Positions 51,589-60,038 of a DNA stretch of 64,000 nucleotides are shown here, in pieces. A model generated the notes under the pieces. The model made no database searches and was not told the origin of the DNA. It worked only from the letters and a program-made list of their open reading frames with translations. Source of the DNA: Heliomicrobium undosum (lineage in GTDB: Bacteria > Bacillota > Desulfitobacteriia > Heliobacteriales > Heliobacteriaceae). Numbering within the stretch: position 1 is the first letter of the stretch; the number at the start of each line of letters is the position of its first letter. The stretch is from positions 200,960 through 264,959 of the forward strand of contig NZ_WXEY01000002.1 in the NCBI RefSeq assembly GCF_009877425.1, given 5' to 3'. The translations under genes and the position numbers were made by a program.

Positions 51589-51925
51589 CTACTTCCTTGG
51601 ACTTAGCATTCCCTCCAACTTCCCTATCGCCTGTTTTTTGACGTCAGGCAAGACGTCGCTATAAGTATAGCGTAATTCTGATGCTTCCGTGTCCTAGCAG
51701 TTCCTGCACCGTCTTTGGATGTACGCCTAACTCCAATAGCCGGGTAGCGTAGGTATGGCGTAGAGAATGCAGGTTGGTCTTCGGCACTCTCGCCTTGTCC
51801 AACAGTCGATGAAACACGGTGGACAAATTCCTCTGGCTAATCATCTTACCAAGCCTCGTCGAAATGATGAGGTTTTTCTGATCGTACCTCTCCCCTGCTA
51901 CTAACCGTTCGATACTTTGGACCGT
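51589..51925 (-). pseudogene. tyrosine recombinase, truncated and frameshifted
   Basis: The C-terminal catalytic part reads ...VFHRLLDKARVPKTNLHSLRHTYATRLLELGVHPKTVQELLGH..., with box II HxLRHTYAT and the later GH. After SIRITL the frame breaks: the expected TYS-DVLPDVKKQAIGKLEG continues in another frame to 51589. The 5' end is lost at about 51925, where sequence of the 64-residue-gene repeat is fused on. It is the remnant of the island's own integrase. Confidence 0.85.
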
Positions 51926-51929
51926 CTAT

Positions 51930-52017
51930 CCACGTCCGGGAAGTCCTTAATGTCGTTCTTCTGCCGGATCAGACTGGCAACCATTTCTGTGATCACTCGT
52001 TGGAGATGCTTGTTCAT
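51930..52017 (-). pseudogene. 64-residue-gene repeat, truncated third copy
   Basis: The first ~28 codons match the genes at 11017 and 11591 (MNKHLQRVITEMVASLIRQK with changes), then the frame runs into the integrase remnant and stops at 51901. The upstream leader sequence and hairpin of the repeat continue to about 52287. Confidence 0.75.
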
Positions 52018-52388
52018 TGTTGGCTTACGTCCTTTCAGCGTCTATGTGTTTGGGTCGTTGTAACTATATCTCCAGGTGGATTTACTAGCAACTGGAAGTT
52101 CTGTCCGTGAGGGGGAAAAGAAAAACAGCCCGTTGGGGGACGGACTGTGTGGATGACGGCCGTACTTCACCCCCACAGAAAGCCCTGTGTGGCCTATAAA
52201 GCGTTTAGCTATATCGTTCATACCATAACGGGAATCACCTCGGACGTGGGCCATTACAGCGGCCTTATGTGGGATGTGGGGGTTTTTAGGTGATCATTTC
52301 AGTCAATTTATCATTTCCATGGCAATATAAAGGATATTTCTGTCGGGGAAAGAAAACTTCAATAACAACAAATTTGCTACGTCTGGAG

Positions 52389-52973
52389 ATGGAGTACGTG
52401 AAAGTAATAGGTATTAACGGAAGTCCCCGGAGAAACGGGAATACGGCCATCTTAATTCAAACAATATTTGACGAACTAAATCAGCAAGGAATCGAAACCG
52501 AGCTAATCCAATTAGCCGATCATCCGATAAAAGGCTGTACTGCTTGCGGTGGTTGCATGATTCAAAAAAATAAAAGATGTGTCATGGACGACGACTTCTT
52601 CAACGATTGCCTAGAAAAAATGGTTACCGCAGATGGAATTATTCTTGGTTCCCCTGTTTATTCCGCCGGGGTTACGTCTCAAATAAAAGCTTTAATTGAC
52701 AGAGCCAGCATCGTTTTGGCGAGCAACAGAGGTCTATTGAAATATAAGGTTGGTGCAGGTGTGACCGCTGTCCGACGCGGCGGAGCGATCAGTGCCGTTG
52801 ATACGCTACATCATTTTCTACACAGCAAAGAGATGTTCCTCGTCGGTTCAACTTACTGGAACATGGTTTATGGGAGAGATATTGGTGACGTCGAGCAAGA
52901 CCAAGAAGGTATGTCCAATATGAAGAATCTTGGTCGAAACATGGCGTGGCTTTTGAAAAAGATTCATGGCTAG
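52389..52973 (+). CDS. NADPH-dependent FMN reductase / iron-sulfur flavoprotein family
   Basis: This 194-residue flavodoxin-fold protein has GINGSPRRNGNT (FMN phosphate loop) near residues 6-17 and a compact cysteine motif CTACGGC at about 47-53. GSPVYSAGVTSQIKALIDR follows. Proteins of this group reduce small electron acceptors or disulfides. The ATG at 52389 is not ideal because TGGAG abuts it; the GTG at 52398 after GGAG is another candidate. It precedes the MBL gene in the island, probably as an operon. Confidence 0.85.
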   Translation: MEYVKVIGINGSPRRNGNTAILIQTIFDELNQQGIETELIQLADHPIKGCTACGGCMIQKNKRCVMDDDFFNDCLEKMVTADGIILGSPVYSAGVTSQIKALIDRASIVLASNRGLLKYKVGAGVTAVRRGGAISAVDTLHHFLHSKEMFLVGSTYWNMVYGRDIGDVEQDQEGMSNMKNLGRNMAWLLKKIHG

Positions 52974-53053
52974 AGGCAAATATCTACCTTTGTTACTGGA
53001 AGAAGAGTTCTTCTTTGTTTTCGTTAGGCTTAGGAATAATCAAGGAGGGAACT

Positions 53054-53905
53054 ATGCAAGTTTCAAAACATGTTCACGCATTAAAAATTCCATTTAACAT
53101 TACAATTGATTCGGGTAAAAAACTTGAACGCTTTGTTTATTGTTTTATTATTTTTGGGTCGAAAATTCACTTAGTAGACTCAGGTGTATCTTCTTCTGAA
53201 AAGTTAATTTTTGATTATATTCGTCAAAAGGGAAGAAACCCGGAAGACATAGCATCTTTAACCTTAACACATTCCCACCCAGATCACATTGGTGCAGCTA
53301 AATCTATAAGGGACTTTTCAGGATGTACAATCATTGCTCACGAGAATGAAAAGGACTGGATAGAGAACACCGAAAAACAATTTGCGGATCGTCCAGTACC
53401 CGGCTTTTCTTCCTTAGTGGGCGGTTCGGTACCCGTTGATAAAACCGTTGAACACGGCGAAGAAATAAATTTAGAAGAAGGGCTAAGATTACATGTTATT
53501 CATACACCTGGGCACTCAAGAGGATCAATCTCCATGTCGTTAGACTACGAAGATATCTTATTTTCTGGTGATGTTATACCGTTACCTGGGGATATGCCTA
53601 TTTATGATGATCCGTTGGTTTTAATCGAATCTATTGAGAAATTACAGCGATTAAAAAATAGAAGTATTTTACTTTCGTCCTGGGATGAACCACGGGTAGG
53701 TAATTTAGTTGATACTATAATTTCAGATGGAATCAAGCACCTTCGACAATTACATAATTCAGTTATGGAAGTAGCAACTAATCAAAAGACTGTTGACTCA
53801 CTTGAAATGTCTAAAATAGTCTTACACAGAGTTGGATTACCCACGGCAATGGCGAGCATTCCTCTTGTGGTTAGATCTTTAAGTTCCAGTATTAAGTATA
53901 TATAG
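53054..53905 (+). CDS. MBL-fold metallohydrolase
   Basis: This 283-residue hydrolase has THSHPDHIG (about 76-84), IHTPGHSRGSIS and LFSGDVIP, a complete set of metal ligands. The ATG follows AAGGAGGG at four bases. The substrate is unknown. It sits 80 bases after the FMN reductase and is the last intact gene of the tRNA-Thr island. Confidence 0.88.
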   Translation: MQVSKHVHALKIPFNITIDSGKKLERFVYCFIIFGSKIHLVDSGVSSSEKLIFDYIRQKGRNPEDIASLTLTHSHPDHIGAAKSIRDFSGCTIIAHENEKDWIENTEKQFADRPVPGFSSLVGGSVPVDKTVEHGEEINLEEGLRLHVIHTPGHSRGSISMSLDYEDILFSGDVIPLPGDMPIYDDPLVLIESIEKLQRLKNRSILLSSWDEPRVGNLVDTIISDGIKHLRQLHNSVMEVATNQKTVDSLEMSKIVLHRVGLPTAMASIPLVVRSLSSSIKYI

Positions 53906-53954
53906 CTAGGAACTTTTTCACCTACCTCCTCACCCCCTCAACCCCTGTAGCCCA

Positions 53955-54001
53955 CTGTAGTTCCCCCTCTACTACAAACGAAAATCGCCTGGCTACGCTG
54001 C
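53955..54001. repeat. dispersed hairpin repeat, copy 2
   Basis: TGTAGT (53956-53961) pairs with ACTACA (53971-53976) and AACGAAAATCGCC follows, as in the copies at 13067 and 56371. A further inverted CCAGGCGATCTTTC lies at about 54040. Confidence 0.65.
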
Positions 54002-54144
54002 CTCCCCCATCCGTGAACCTTGGCGGGAACCGCGTAATCCAGGCGATCTTTCATTACGTCCGGCCGTTCCGGCCGCCGATAATCTTGAACTTAACGTAAC
54101 TTCACCCATCTCACAAACTTAACTTGACCGCACTTCCGGTATTT

Positions 54145-54220
54145 AACTGACTTGTAATCAGTAGGTTGCGGGTTCAAGTCCTGTCGCCGGCTCCATAACA
54201 TATGCGGGTCAGCGGGATCA
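54145..54220. repeat. attachment-site repeat, right copy
   Basis: This 76-base partial duplicate of tRNA-Thr lacks the 5' half, so it is not a functional tRNA. It marks the right end of the island. Confidence 0.9.
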
Positions 54221-54225
54221 GACAA

Positions 54226-54870
54226 CTACTTTGTGGTCATTCGTTGTAGAATTTCTTCTGTAGATGCGGGAATTATACCTTTTTCATCTGCATAATTTCG
54301 ATCAACAATCAACTCCATTTTCGGTCCTATAAAGAGATACCGAACACCTTTGAATTGTGCATTAATTACTTTTGTTTCTTCCAAAAACTTTAGTACGTGG
54401 TTTGCAAACGTACGAGAGTCATTAGCCGAAACGGTAAAGCGTGCCATTATATAGTGTTGATTTATATCTTCCTTATAATTGGCGGGATATCGCTTGCTTT
54501 TCAAATTGCTTACGAAAGGAGTGATTTCGGGTTGAACCGTTATCATCTCGGCACTTTTAAACAGGTCCGGGTATTCCTTATTGAATTGGGCGGTATACAA
54601 TTGTTCCAAGAAATTTTCTGTAATGTATGTCTTTTGAGACATATATAGCGTAAACTTAACATGATTTGAATTTTCGCCGACAACATAGAACGGTCCCTTA
54701 ATATCGTATCCTTTATACTTCACTTGAAAATCACCATTCAGATAGCTGTATCGGTCATGTAAGCAATTTTCAATAACGGACTTGTCTTCTTGTAAATCTA
54801 CATAATATTTCACCAAAGAAAGTCCGACGATTATCAAAAGAAGAATCACTGGATATAAAAATTTCTTCAA
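54226..54870 (-). CDS. hypothetical membrane-anchored protein
   Basis: This 214-residue AT-rich protein has one N-terminal membrane helix (FLYPVILLLIIVGLSLVKYYV) and a soluble alpha/beta region. The gene ends six bases from the right attachment site. No known family is recognised, and it is probably extracytoplasmic. Confidence 0.55.
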   Translation of the reverse strand: MKKFLYPVILLLIIVGLSLVKYYVDLQEDKSVIENCLHDRYSYLNGDFQVKYKGYDIKGPFYVVGENSNHVKFTLYMSQKTYITENFLEQLYTAQFNKEYPDLFKSAEMITVQPEITPFVSNLKSKRYPANYKEDINQHYIMARFTVSANDSRTFANHVLKFLEETKVINAQFKGVRYLFIGPKMELIVDRNYADEKGIIPASTEEILQRMTTK

Positions 54871-54960
54871 ATAATAGCACCTCTTCCCTCTTAGTTATCA
54901 TTTTAAGCGAATTCCATACATAGTTCTAACAAGGCATCGTTCCTCTTGGGCAAAAAGAGG

Positions 54961-55285
54961 TTAGTTATTTTCCATAATATAGACTATATCTTTAGTAATT
55001 GTTCCGTCTTGTTCGACATAATCGAGGTCATATGAATCTAATAAGGTGAATTCTCGATTATTGAGGATATGTAAGATTTCTTCCTTTGGATGGTAATACA
55101 AATATATCGGATTATCTCCACTAAAACTCGTTTTTTCAAAACCTTCTTTATTTCTATCCATAAAACTAATGTAAAATCTACCTTTAGTATTTAAGTGTTT
55201 TTTAATGATTGATAACATATCTAGAAAGTCCATTGTACAAATATATGGAAGGCCAAAACCAAAAATAATAACGTCATCATTTTAG
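54961..55285 (-). pseudogene. class I SAM methyltransferase, C-terminal fragment
   Basis: The open frame reads from about 55285 as DDVIIFGFGLPYICTMDFLDML, then IIKKHLNTKGRFYISFMDRN, the typical strand 4 to strand 6 part of a class I methyltransferase. The AdoMet-binding N-terminus (GxGxG) is missing and a stop precedes the fragment. The frame from 54961-55233 alone could be mistaken for a small gene. Confidence 0.6.
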
Positions 55286-55354
55286 TAATACTTAAGTTTT
55301 CAACACACGTACTCAATACCCTTTTTCAGCGAGATTGAATTTTCACAAATTTTT

Positions 55355-55595
55355 TTATTTACTTTTTAACCTCAACACCTCCAAAATAACCCCAAACCCA
55401 TACCTCGACAGCCCCCACTCCCGACAGATATAGTCATCACCGTACTTCTTTCGCCACTTAGGGAGCAGTTGAACATGCTGTTTGTACTTCATCCGATCAA
55501 ACACCTCGAAAGGTACTAATTGGCGCCAGTTCTATGCTGCTCGACGGTACGCCACTGGTGTACAGCCATTCGATTACGTTCTTCGGCGTAACTGC
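55355..55595 (-). pseudogene. possible decayed coding sequence
   Basis: A protein-like stretch without start codon (QLVPFEVFDRMKYKQHVQLL, then PKWRKKYGDDYICREWGLSR) is open from 55532 to a stop at 55355. Further upstream the frame is broken. No family is recognised. Confidence 0.35.
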
Positions 55596-55663
55596 TGCCA
55601 ATAGCTAACCGCCTTAAAATTTGTTATAATATTGAAAAATCGTTAACCGAAAGGCGGATACCC

Positions 55664-55858
55664 ATGGATCCACTTATTGTAACTGTTTTGCTATTCGCAG
55701 TGGCCTTACCATTTTTACTTGCGTTCGTCGCATATAAAAGGTTCACTTCTCCTGAACAAGTCGCCAAAAGAAGGTATTCCAAATGGGAAATCTCTTTTCA
55801 AGAGTTGCAGCACATCCTGAAGAACTTGGAAGTGACCAAGGCTGTTTCTATGGAATAA
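55664..55858 (+). CDS. small single-helix membrane protein (64 residues)
   Basis: The protein starts MDPLIVTVLLFAVALPFLLAF (membrane helix) and ends in a charged helical tail. The ATG follows AAAGGCGG at six bases. Its function is unknown. Confidence 0.5.
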   Translation: MDPLIVTVLLFAVALPFLLAFVAYKRFTSPEQVAKRRYSKWEISFQELQHILKNLEVTKAVSME

Positions 55859-56011
55859 TCGGCGTCCATACTTATGTAGGTCTAAGATTCCTATGTCCTG
55901 CGTAAACTAGAGCATATTGCCCTGATCAGGAAAGACACTTCTTGTCTCTCGTCCGACCTTCATGAGGTTTGACGGATTACCTGAGCAGGCTAATCAACGA
56001 GGAGGTTGTGG

Positions 56012-56323
56012 ATGTTTCAGGACAAAACACTAACTTGTAAAGAATGCAGTAGTGAGTTTGACTTTACCGCTTCTGAACAAGAATTTTTCGCAGAAAAGGG
56101 CTTCACTAACGAACCGGGACGTTGCCCCAAATGCCGAGCGGCTCGTAAAGCTCAGAACAACAACCGTAGCGATAATCGTGGTGGCTATCGGCAAGAACGA
56201 GAAATGTTTCCTGCCACCTGTTCCGGTTGCGGCAAGGAAACCACAGTACCCTTCCAACCGCGTGGCGATAAGCCCGTATACTGCCGGGACTGCTTCCAGC
56301 CCCAACCCCGCAATCGCTGGTAG
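56012..56323 (+). CDS. zinc-ribbon protein (zf-trcl type), copy 2
   Basis: The 103-residue protein is a close paralogue of the one at 50395, with conserved CKEC, CPKC, CSGCGKETTVPFQPR and CRDCFQPQPR. The ATG follows GAGGAGG at six bases. It has its own terminator. The two paralogues lie on opposite strands and flank the tRNA-Thr island and adjacent accessory genes. Confidence 0.85.
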   Translation: MFQDKTLTCKECSSEFDFTASEQEFFAEKGFTNEPGRCPKCRAARKAQNNNRSDNRGGYRQEREMFPATCSGCGKETTVPFQPRGDKPVYCRDCFQPQPRNRW

Positions 56324-56336
56324 TATTTTAGCTTTT

Positions 56337-56370
56337 AAGAAAGCTCGCCTCAAAACGGCGGGCTTTCTTG
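56337..56370 (+). terminator. terminator of the second zinc-ribbon gene
   Basis: AAGAAAGC-CGCC pairs with GGCG-GCTTTCTT, ending in TTCTTG. Confidence 0.8.
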
Positions 56371-56423
56371 TAGTCCCACTGTCGTTCCCTTCACGACTAC
56401 AAACGAAATCGCCTGGCCACATT
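56371..56423. repeat. dispersed hairpin repeat, copy 3
   Basis: TGTAGTC and GACTACA flank an inner GTCGT/ACGAC stem, followed by AACGAAATCGCC. The inner stem differs from the other copies by paired changes. Confidence 0.6.
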
Positions 56424-56639
56424 GCACTGGGTAAAAACCTCATTGGAAACCGCGATAGCCAGAAATGCGGCTCGAGAGCGGAAAGTTCCGGCGCCTGTAA
56501 TTCGTTCTATGAGTAAAAAGTTTCAATCACCTGAAGTAAACGAGGCAATGATTACATTCTAGAGTACGGGGAGATAAACGGTGACAGGTCGGCCTACGCC
56601 CGGCGAATCCTAGTCGATACATTCTAAGGAGGCTCTGAT

Positions 56640-56789
56640 ATGTTACAAGTCGTTAAGCAACTCAAGGCGATGATAAATGAATTAAAAAACAGTGAAGATG
56701 CAAGCAAAGATAATGAAAGAGGAAAAAAGATACGAAAAACCATATCCATATTGGAATCCACTATCGACGAGTTAGAATATCACGTGTAG
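56640..56789 (+). CDS. small coiled-coil protein (49 residues)
   Basis: ATG at 56640 follows AAGGAGG at seven bases and opens MLQVVKQLKAMINELKNSED, then a Lys-rich middle and ILESTIDELEYHV. It is a short amphipathic helical protein with heptad-like spacing. Its function is unknown. Confidence 0.6.
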   Translation: MLQVVKQLKAMINELKNSEDASKDNERGKKIRKTISILESTIDELEYHV

Positions 56790-56824
56790 TTTACCTGCTC
56801 CCAACCGGTGTAGTACGGAGGAAT

Positions 56825-56852
56825 GAAAACAGCCCGTCGGGGTGACGGACTG
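56825..56852 (-). terminator. terminator of the cupin gene
   Basis: CCGTC/GACGG arms with flanking ACAG/CTGT are followed on the minus strand by TTTTC. This is the fourth occurrence of the hairpin at 11316. Confidence 0.7.
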
Positions 56853-56866
56853 TGTAGATGGCTGGT

Positions 56867-57406
56867 TTATTCCGCAGCTAGGGCATCTGCTTTTGTTACA
56901 TGGACTGTGCCATAGGGGTGTTGAGGTGGAGCGTAGATAGAGTACAATTTAAGCGGTATATTTCCTGTGTTAATCAGATTGTGCCATTTGCCAGCAGGTA
57001 TGATGAATGCGAAATCATCACGAACATATGCTTGAAAATCTAATCTTTCCTTTCTGTCACCCATTTGGATAAGTCCTTGACCTTCTTCAATACGTATGAA
57101 TTGATCTGTATTGGGGTGAATTTCCAAGCCTATGTCATCGCCGACATTGATACTCATCAAGGTAAGCTGTAAATGGTTTCCTGTCCATAAAGCGATGCGG
57201 AAAGTATTGTTTTGCTTCGTCGCTTCTTCGATGTTTACAACAAAGGGTTCTTTTCCGTAGTCCCTTAAATTGATGGGCGGATAAGCTTTCGCTTCTTCAG
57301 CATAAGGAAGATACTGGACAGGATGCTGGTTCAGATAATAAGCAGGGTACATAGGTATGTTAGCGAAGTAAGGGCATTGATACGCATTTTTGCCATAATA
57401 ACACAT
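56867..57406 (-). CDS. cupin-domain protein with Tyr/Pro-rich N-terminus
   Basis: The protein has a Tyr/Pro-rich N-terminus (MCYYGKNAYQCPYFANIPMY) and a cupin domain (about 75-170) with GLEIHPNTDQFIRIEEGQG and FIIPAGKWHNLINTG carrying the histidine/glutamate metal ligands. The N-terminal composition resembles spore-coat proteins, so a coat-associated enzyme is possible. The ATG at 57404-57406 after GAGGGG is preferred to two in-frame ATGs upstream. Confidence 0.8.
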   Translation of the reverse strand: MCYYGKNAYQCPYFANIPMYPAYYLNQHPVQYLPYAEEAKAYPPINLRDYGKEPFVVNIEEATKQNNTFRIALWTGNHLQLTLMSINVGDDIGLEIHPNTDQFIRIEEGQGLIQMGDRKERLDFQAYVRDDFAFIIPAGKWHNLINTGNIPLKLYSIYAPPQHPYGTVHVTKADALAAE

Positions 57407-57453
57407 GTGATTCATTCCCCTCATAACCTTATGATACGATCATATGCTGTACG

Positions 57454-57693
57454 TTATGAGGATGTGATTCGCCGGACGCCTAAGGTCGTCATGACTTGAA
57501 CCACGGGAATCATAAACATCAATTTCGTGAGAACCGCATTGTAGTGGCTCAGATACCAGGCCGGCGGCGCCATAAGGACCGCGCTGATAAGGATGATTAC
57601 CGGACGCTGTTTCACTATCCCGTACCCCCAAAGCCCTAAGGAGCAGATGATGGCCGGCCAACCCAGGAAGATCATGGCGAGATAAGCATACAT
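57454..57693 (-). CDS. small membrane protein (79 residues)
   Basis: Hydrophobic helices cover most of the protein (MYAYLAMIFLGWPAIICSLG, VIILISAVLMAPPAWYLSHY and a third segment). There is no known family. It lies upstream of the cupin gene on the same strand. Confidence 0.55.
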   Translation of the reverse strand: MYAYLAMIFLGWPAIICSLGLWGYGIVKQRPVIILISAVLMAPPAWYLSHYNAVLTKLMFMIPVVQVMTTLGVRRITSS

Positions 57694-57790
57694 ACTTCCT
57701 CTCCCCTTTCCGTCACGAGACTACGACTATTCGAACCGGCAAAAGCTTCGCGCTGACGCCGGTTTTTTACCTTCAAATGCCCATTTCCAC

Positions 57791-58555
57791 TCAATTTGAT
57801 TCTATCGTATAGTTTTGATACCCGGGTTCAAACGCATAGGAGATAGTAAAAAGGACAGTTTCCCCGGTCGCCTCTCTGACCAACGGGATGGAGAACTTGT
57901 TATCCTCTACCCACTGGATAAAGGGGGCCTCCTGAAAACGAAATGTATTATCGACATCCAATCCGACGTAAGAACCTCCGTGGTATTTCGAGAGAACCGT
58001 AACATTCGCTCTAGAGCTCTCGTCTGAAAAGGCCAGGATGACATCGCCGTTTTTTACGTTTACCACCCTGTCCACGATTTTGGCATCCGGTTCAGATTGG
58101 TACAATTTATTGACGATCTGGATCATTTCGATTTCTCTATCGATATTCGGTTGTAAATCACCGGCCAAGTAGTGGGTATTGTCTGAAATCAACGAGCGGT
58201 TGCCGCCCAAACCTACGGTGAGTGAACCATTCTCACCAGCATAGAAAGTAATCGAATAACGGCAACCGGTCGTGTATACAGGGACCCACCCACGCAGGTT
58301 ATACCGGCGATAGGTCTGTAAGAAGTCGATGATTTCGTCTTGATGGGTAAGATCGGTCCTCGTTAACTCTTGTGAATCAAGAATCAATATCCTGGTGACG
58401 TCATGAAAGGGAACAGTACCCTTCTCCATTTGCGCGGCAAGTACCGAGTGATGCCCCGAATGCTCCCCCCATCGATCCCCCGGTTCGCAGCCAACGCTCA
58501 GCAAGCTGATCGCGGCAAGGGAAATTGTCAGAAAAGCCTTACGAAGGATGCCCAT
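57791..58555 (-). CDS. putative lipoprotein, unknown function
   Basis: This 254-residue protein has a lipoprotein signal (AFLTISLAAISLLSVGC) and a beta-rich mature part with repeated strand patterns (YSITFYAGENGSLTVGLGG). Its start overlaps the stop of the upstream gene, so the two are coupled. No family is recognised. Confidence 0.6.
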   Translation of the reverse strand: MGILRKAFLTISLAAISLLSVGCEPGDRWGEHSGHHSVLAAQMEKGTVPFHDVTRILILDSQELTRTDLTHQDEIIDFLQTYRRYNLRGWVPVYTTGCRYSITFYAGENGSLTVGLGGNRSLISDNTHYLAGDLQPNIDREIEMIQIVNKLYQSEPDAKIVDRVVNVKNGDVILAFSDESSRANVTVLSKYHGGSYVGLDVDNTFRFQEAPFIQWVEDNKFSIPLVREATGETVLFTISYAFEPGYQNYTIESN

Positions 58556-59265
58556 TACCTCCCCCCTATGAGGTTCTCAACAGGGATAAAGCGTTTACCG
58601 TCAAATTGATAAATGGTCAGCGTTGTTTTCGGTGTTTCTATTCGCCTGTCATCTTTCGCGGTAGAGGATGTTTGCCAGTAATACAAATGCCCTGTCATGG
58701 GATCCATACGAAAAGCGCCTGTTTTTTCGTAAACGGTGTCATCTGGCGCATAGACTTGTTCTTTCGTAGTACCTGTCCATGCCTCCACGAGCGCATCATT
58801 CTCGAAGTACACTAAATGTTCTTCTTCTATAGAAGCTCCTGTGCCGCCGGTTCTCGTTTTGATCCAATACAGCGTTTTGCCGTTACATTGAAGAGAATTC
58901 GCCAAATCCAGTCCGCCATCAATCCCTTTGTCAAAGTCCCAGTTTTCTACCTTCCAATCCTTTGCAGCTATCGACTTGAGCTTGTTCTCTTTTGTTTGTT
59001 TAAATACAATGAATTTGCCAATGTGGACGCCTCCATGAATCGCCACCAGAAGCTCCGGTCGCTCGTCCGAATCAATATTGAAGATTCGATAGGTTAACGA
59101 ATAATGATCTTCGAGATATGTTCCATCGATACCCTCGCTTCGCAACAAATCTATTACCTGTTGCCGATCGATGCTATCGCTCTTCCCCGTGATGGCGTCT
59201 GCCGAGTCGGTTTGGCCGAATATAAAAAGAAAGGCGACGGTCAGTATTGAAATGATCTTTTTCAT
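58555..59265 (-). CDS. putative secreted protein with FG-GAP/VCBS-like segment
   Basis: This ~236-residue protein has a signal peptide (MKKIISILTVAFLFIFG) and a segment FNIDSDERPELLVAIHGG resembling D-x-D-x-x-x-E-L calcium-binding repeats of secreted beta-propeller-like proteins. The ATG at 59263-59265 follows AAGAGG at eight bases. It forms a two-gene operon with the lipoprotein gene. Its function is unknown. Confidence 0.6.
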   Translation of the reverse strand: MKKIISILTVAFLFIFGQTDSADAITGKSDSIDRQQVIDLLRSEGIDGTYLEDHYSLTYRIFNIDSDERPELLVAIHGGVHIGKFIVFKQTKENKLKSIAAKDWKVENWDFDKGIDGGLDLANSLQCNGKTLYWIKTRTGGTGASIEEEHLVYFENDALVEAWTGTTKEQVYAPDDTVYEKTGAFRMDPMTGHLYYWQTSSTAKDDRRIETPKTTLTIYQFDGKRFIPVENLIGGR

Positions 59266-59420
59266 ACACATAACCTCTTTTCAACAATCGAACACCCATA
59301 CAGATGAAATACCCTTTGATAACGGTTTTGTCAGGGCAGTTGGGCAATCCTTCACAGTACTGACGCATAGGGTTGTCTCTGGGTTCCACTGAACAGGACG
59401 GCGGACATCGCGGTGTCGCT

Positions 59421-59677
59421 CATTTCCTTATGTTGGAATCAAAGAAAAGATCGCGGCTCTCCTGTCCCCTCCGTATTTCAAAGCCTTTTCGAAAAACGCT
59501 GATTCCTATGTCGAAATCCGGGGCAACCTGGACAACCTGAAGGAAACCCAACTAACGATGCATCTTTCCAGTGAGCTTGAAGGCGCCAACGGAATTGTAT
59601 ATTTCGAACTCCGGTACGATCAGACCGGTACCGTCGTCGATCACGTTGACATCCCCAAGCTTACGATCTCTAAGTAG
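59421..59677 (+). pseudogene. 3' fragment of an unrecognised gene
   Basis: An open frame without start codon runs to TAG at 59675-59677 and is clearly protein-like (IKEKIAALLSPPYFKAFSKN, VEIRGNLDNLKETQLTMHL, VYFELRYDQTGTVVDHVDIP). No family is recognised. A terminator follows at 59711. The 5' part is missing. Confidence 0.5.
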
Positions 59678-59710
59678 CTTACTTGTGCCTTATCCATGCA
59701 GGTTACAATG

Positions 59711-59742
59711 AAACAGCCCGGCTATTGCCGAGCTGTTTTTTT
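59711..59742 (+). terminator. terminator after the gene fragment
   Basis: ACAGC-GGC pairs with GCC-GCTGT and is followed by TTTTTTT. Confidence 0.8.
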
Positions 59743-59883
59743 CATGCCATCCCCTTCGTCACCCCGCCGCTTCCGACAGAATATACTGCTGTGGACCGAG
59801 CGCCTGCAGCACAGTAGGCTACGACAAAATCGGGTTGCCTGTCTATGTTCAATCATCAGCACCGTTGAGAGAGGAGGGATAAA

Positions 59884-59899
59884 TGATGAGTCAACAGCT
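59884..59899 (+). pseudogene. 5' end of Pro/Tyr-rich protein gene, interrupted by IS21
   Basis: ATGATGAGTCAACAGC follows GAGGAGG and then stops at the left IS end. Joined to the sequence after the right target duplicate it continues in frame as MMSQQQPPRRTTGFFPPYPP. Confidence 0.75.
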
Positions 59900-60038
59900 G
59901 TTTTCGGCATAATAAAAGTGCATAAAACGGCAACCGAAAAGTGCAGAACCGGGTTGCCGGAATAAAAAGGGCACTTGCCAACATCCAATCAACCCCTTAC
60001 CTTCGATTTGTGCAGATCGGATGGAGGGGTAGGAAAGG

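Larger units (their letters stand above)
51010..54220. mobile_element. small genomic island integrated at tRNA-Thr
   Basis: The segment between the two 76-bp copies is about 3.1 kb. It holds a two-helix membrane protein, a frameshifted integrase, a broken copy of the 64-residue gene, an FMN reductase and an MBL hydrolase. It is AT-rich relative to the left flank. Just inside the left end are two direct copies of GTAGTTAC (51060 and 51073), possible integrase arm sites. The integrase is dead, so the island is probably fixed. Confidence 0.8.

Noticed and set aside
54145-54195. Second tRNA-Thr gene
   Set aside because: Only the 3' half is present, as part of the island's right attachment site. 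The acceptor 5' strand and D arm are missing.
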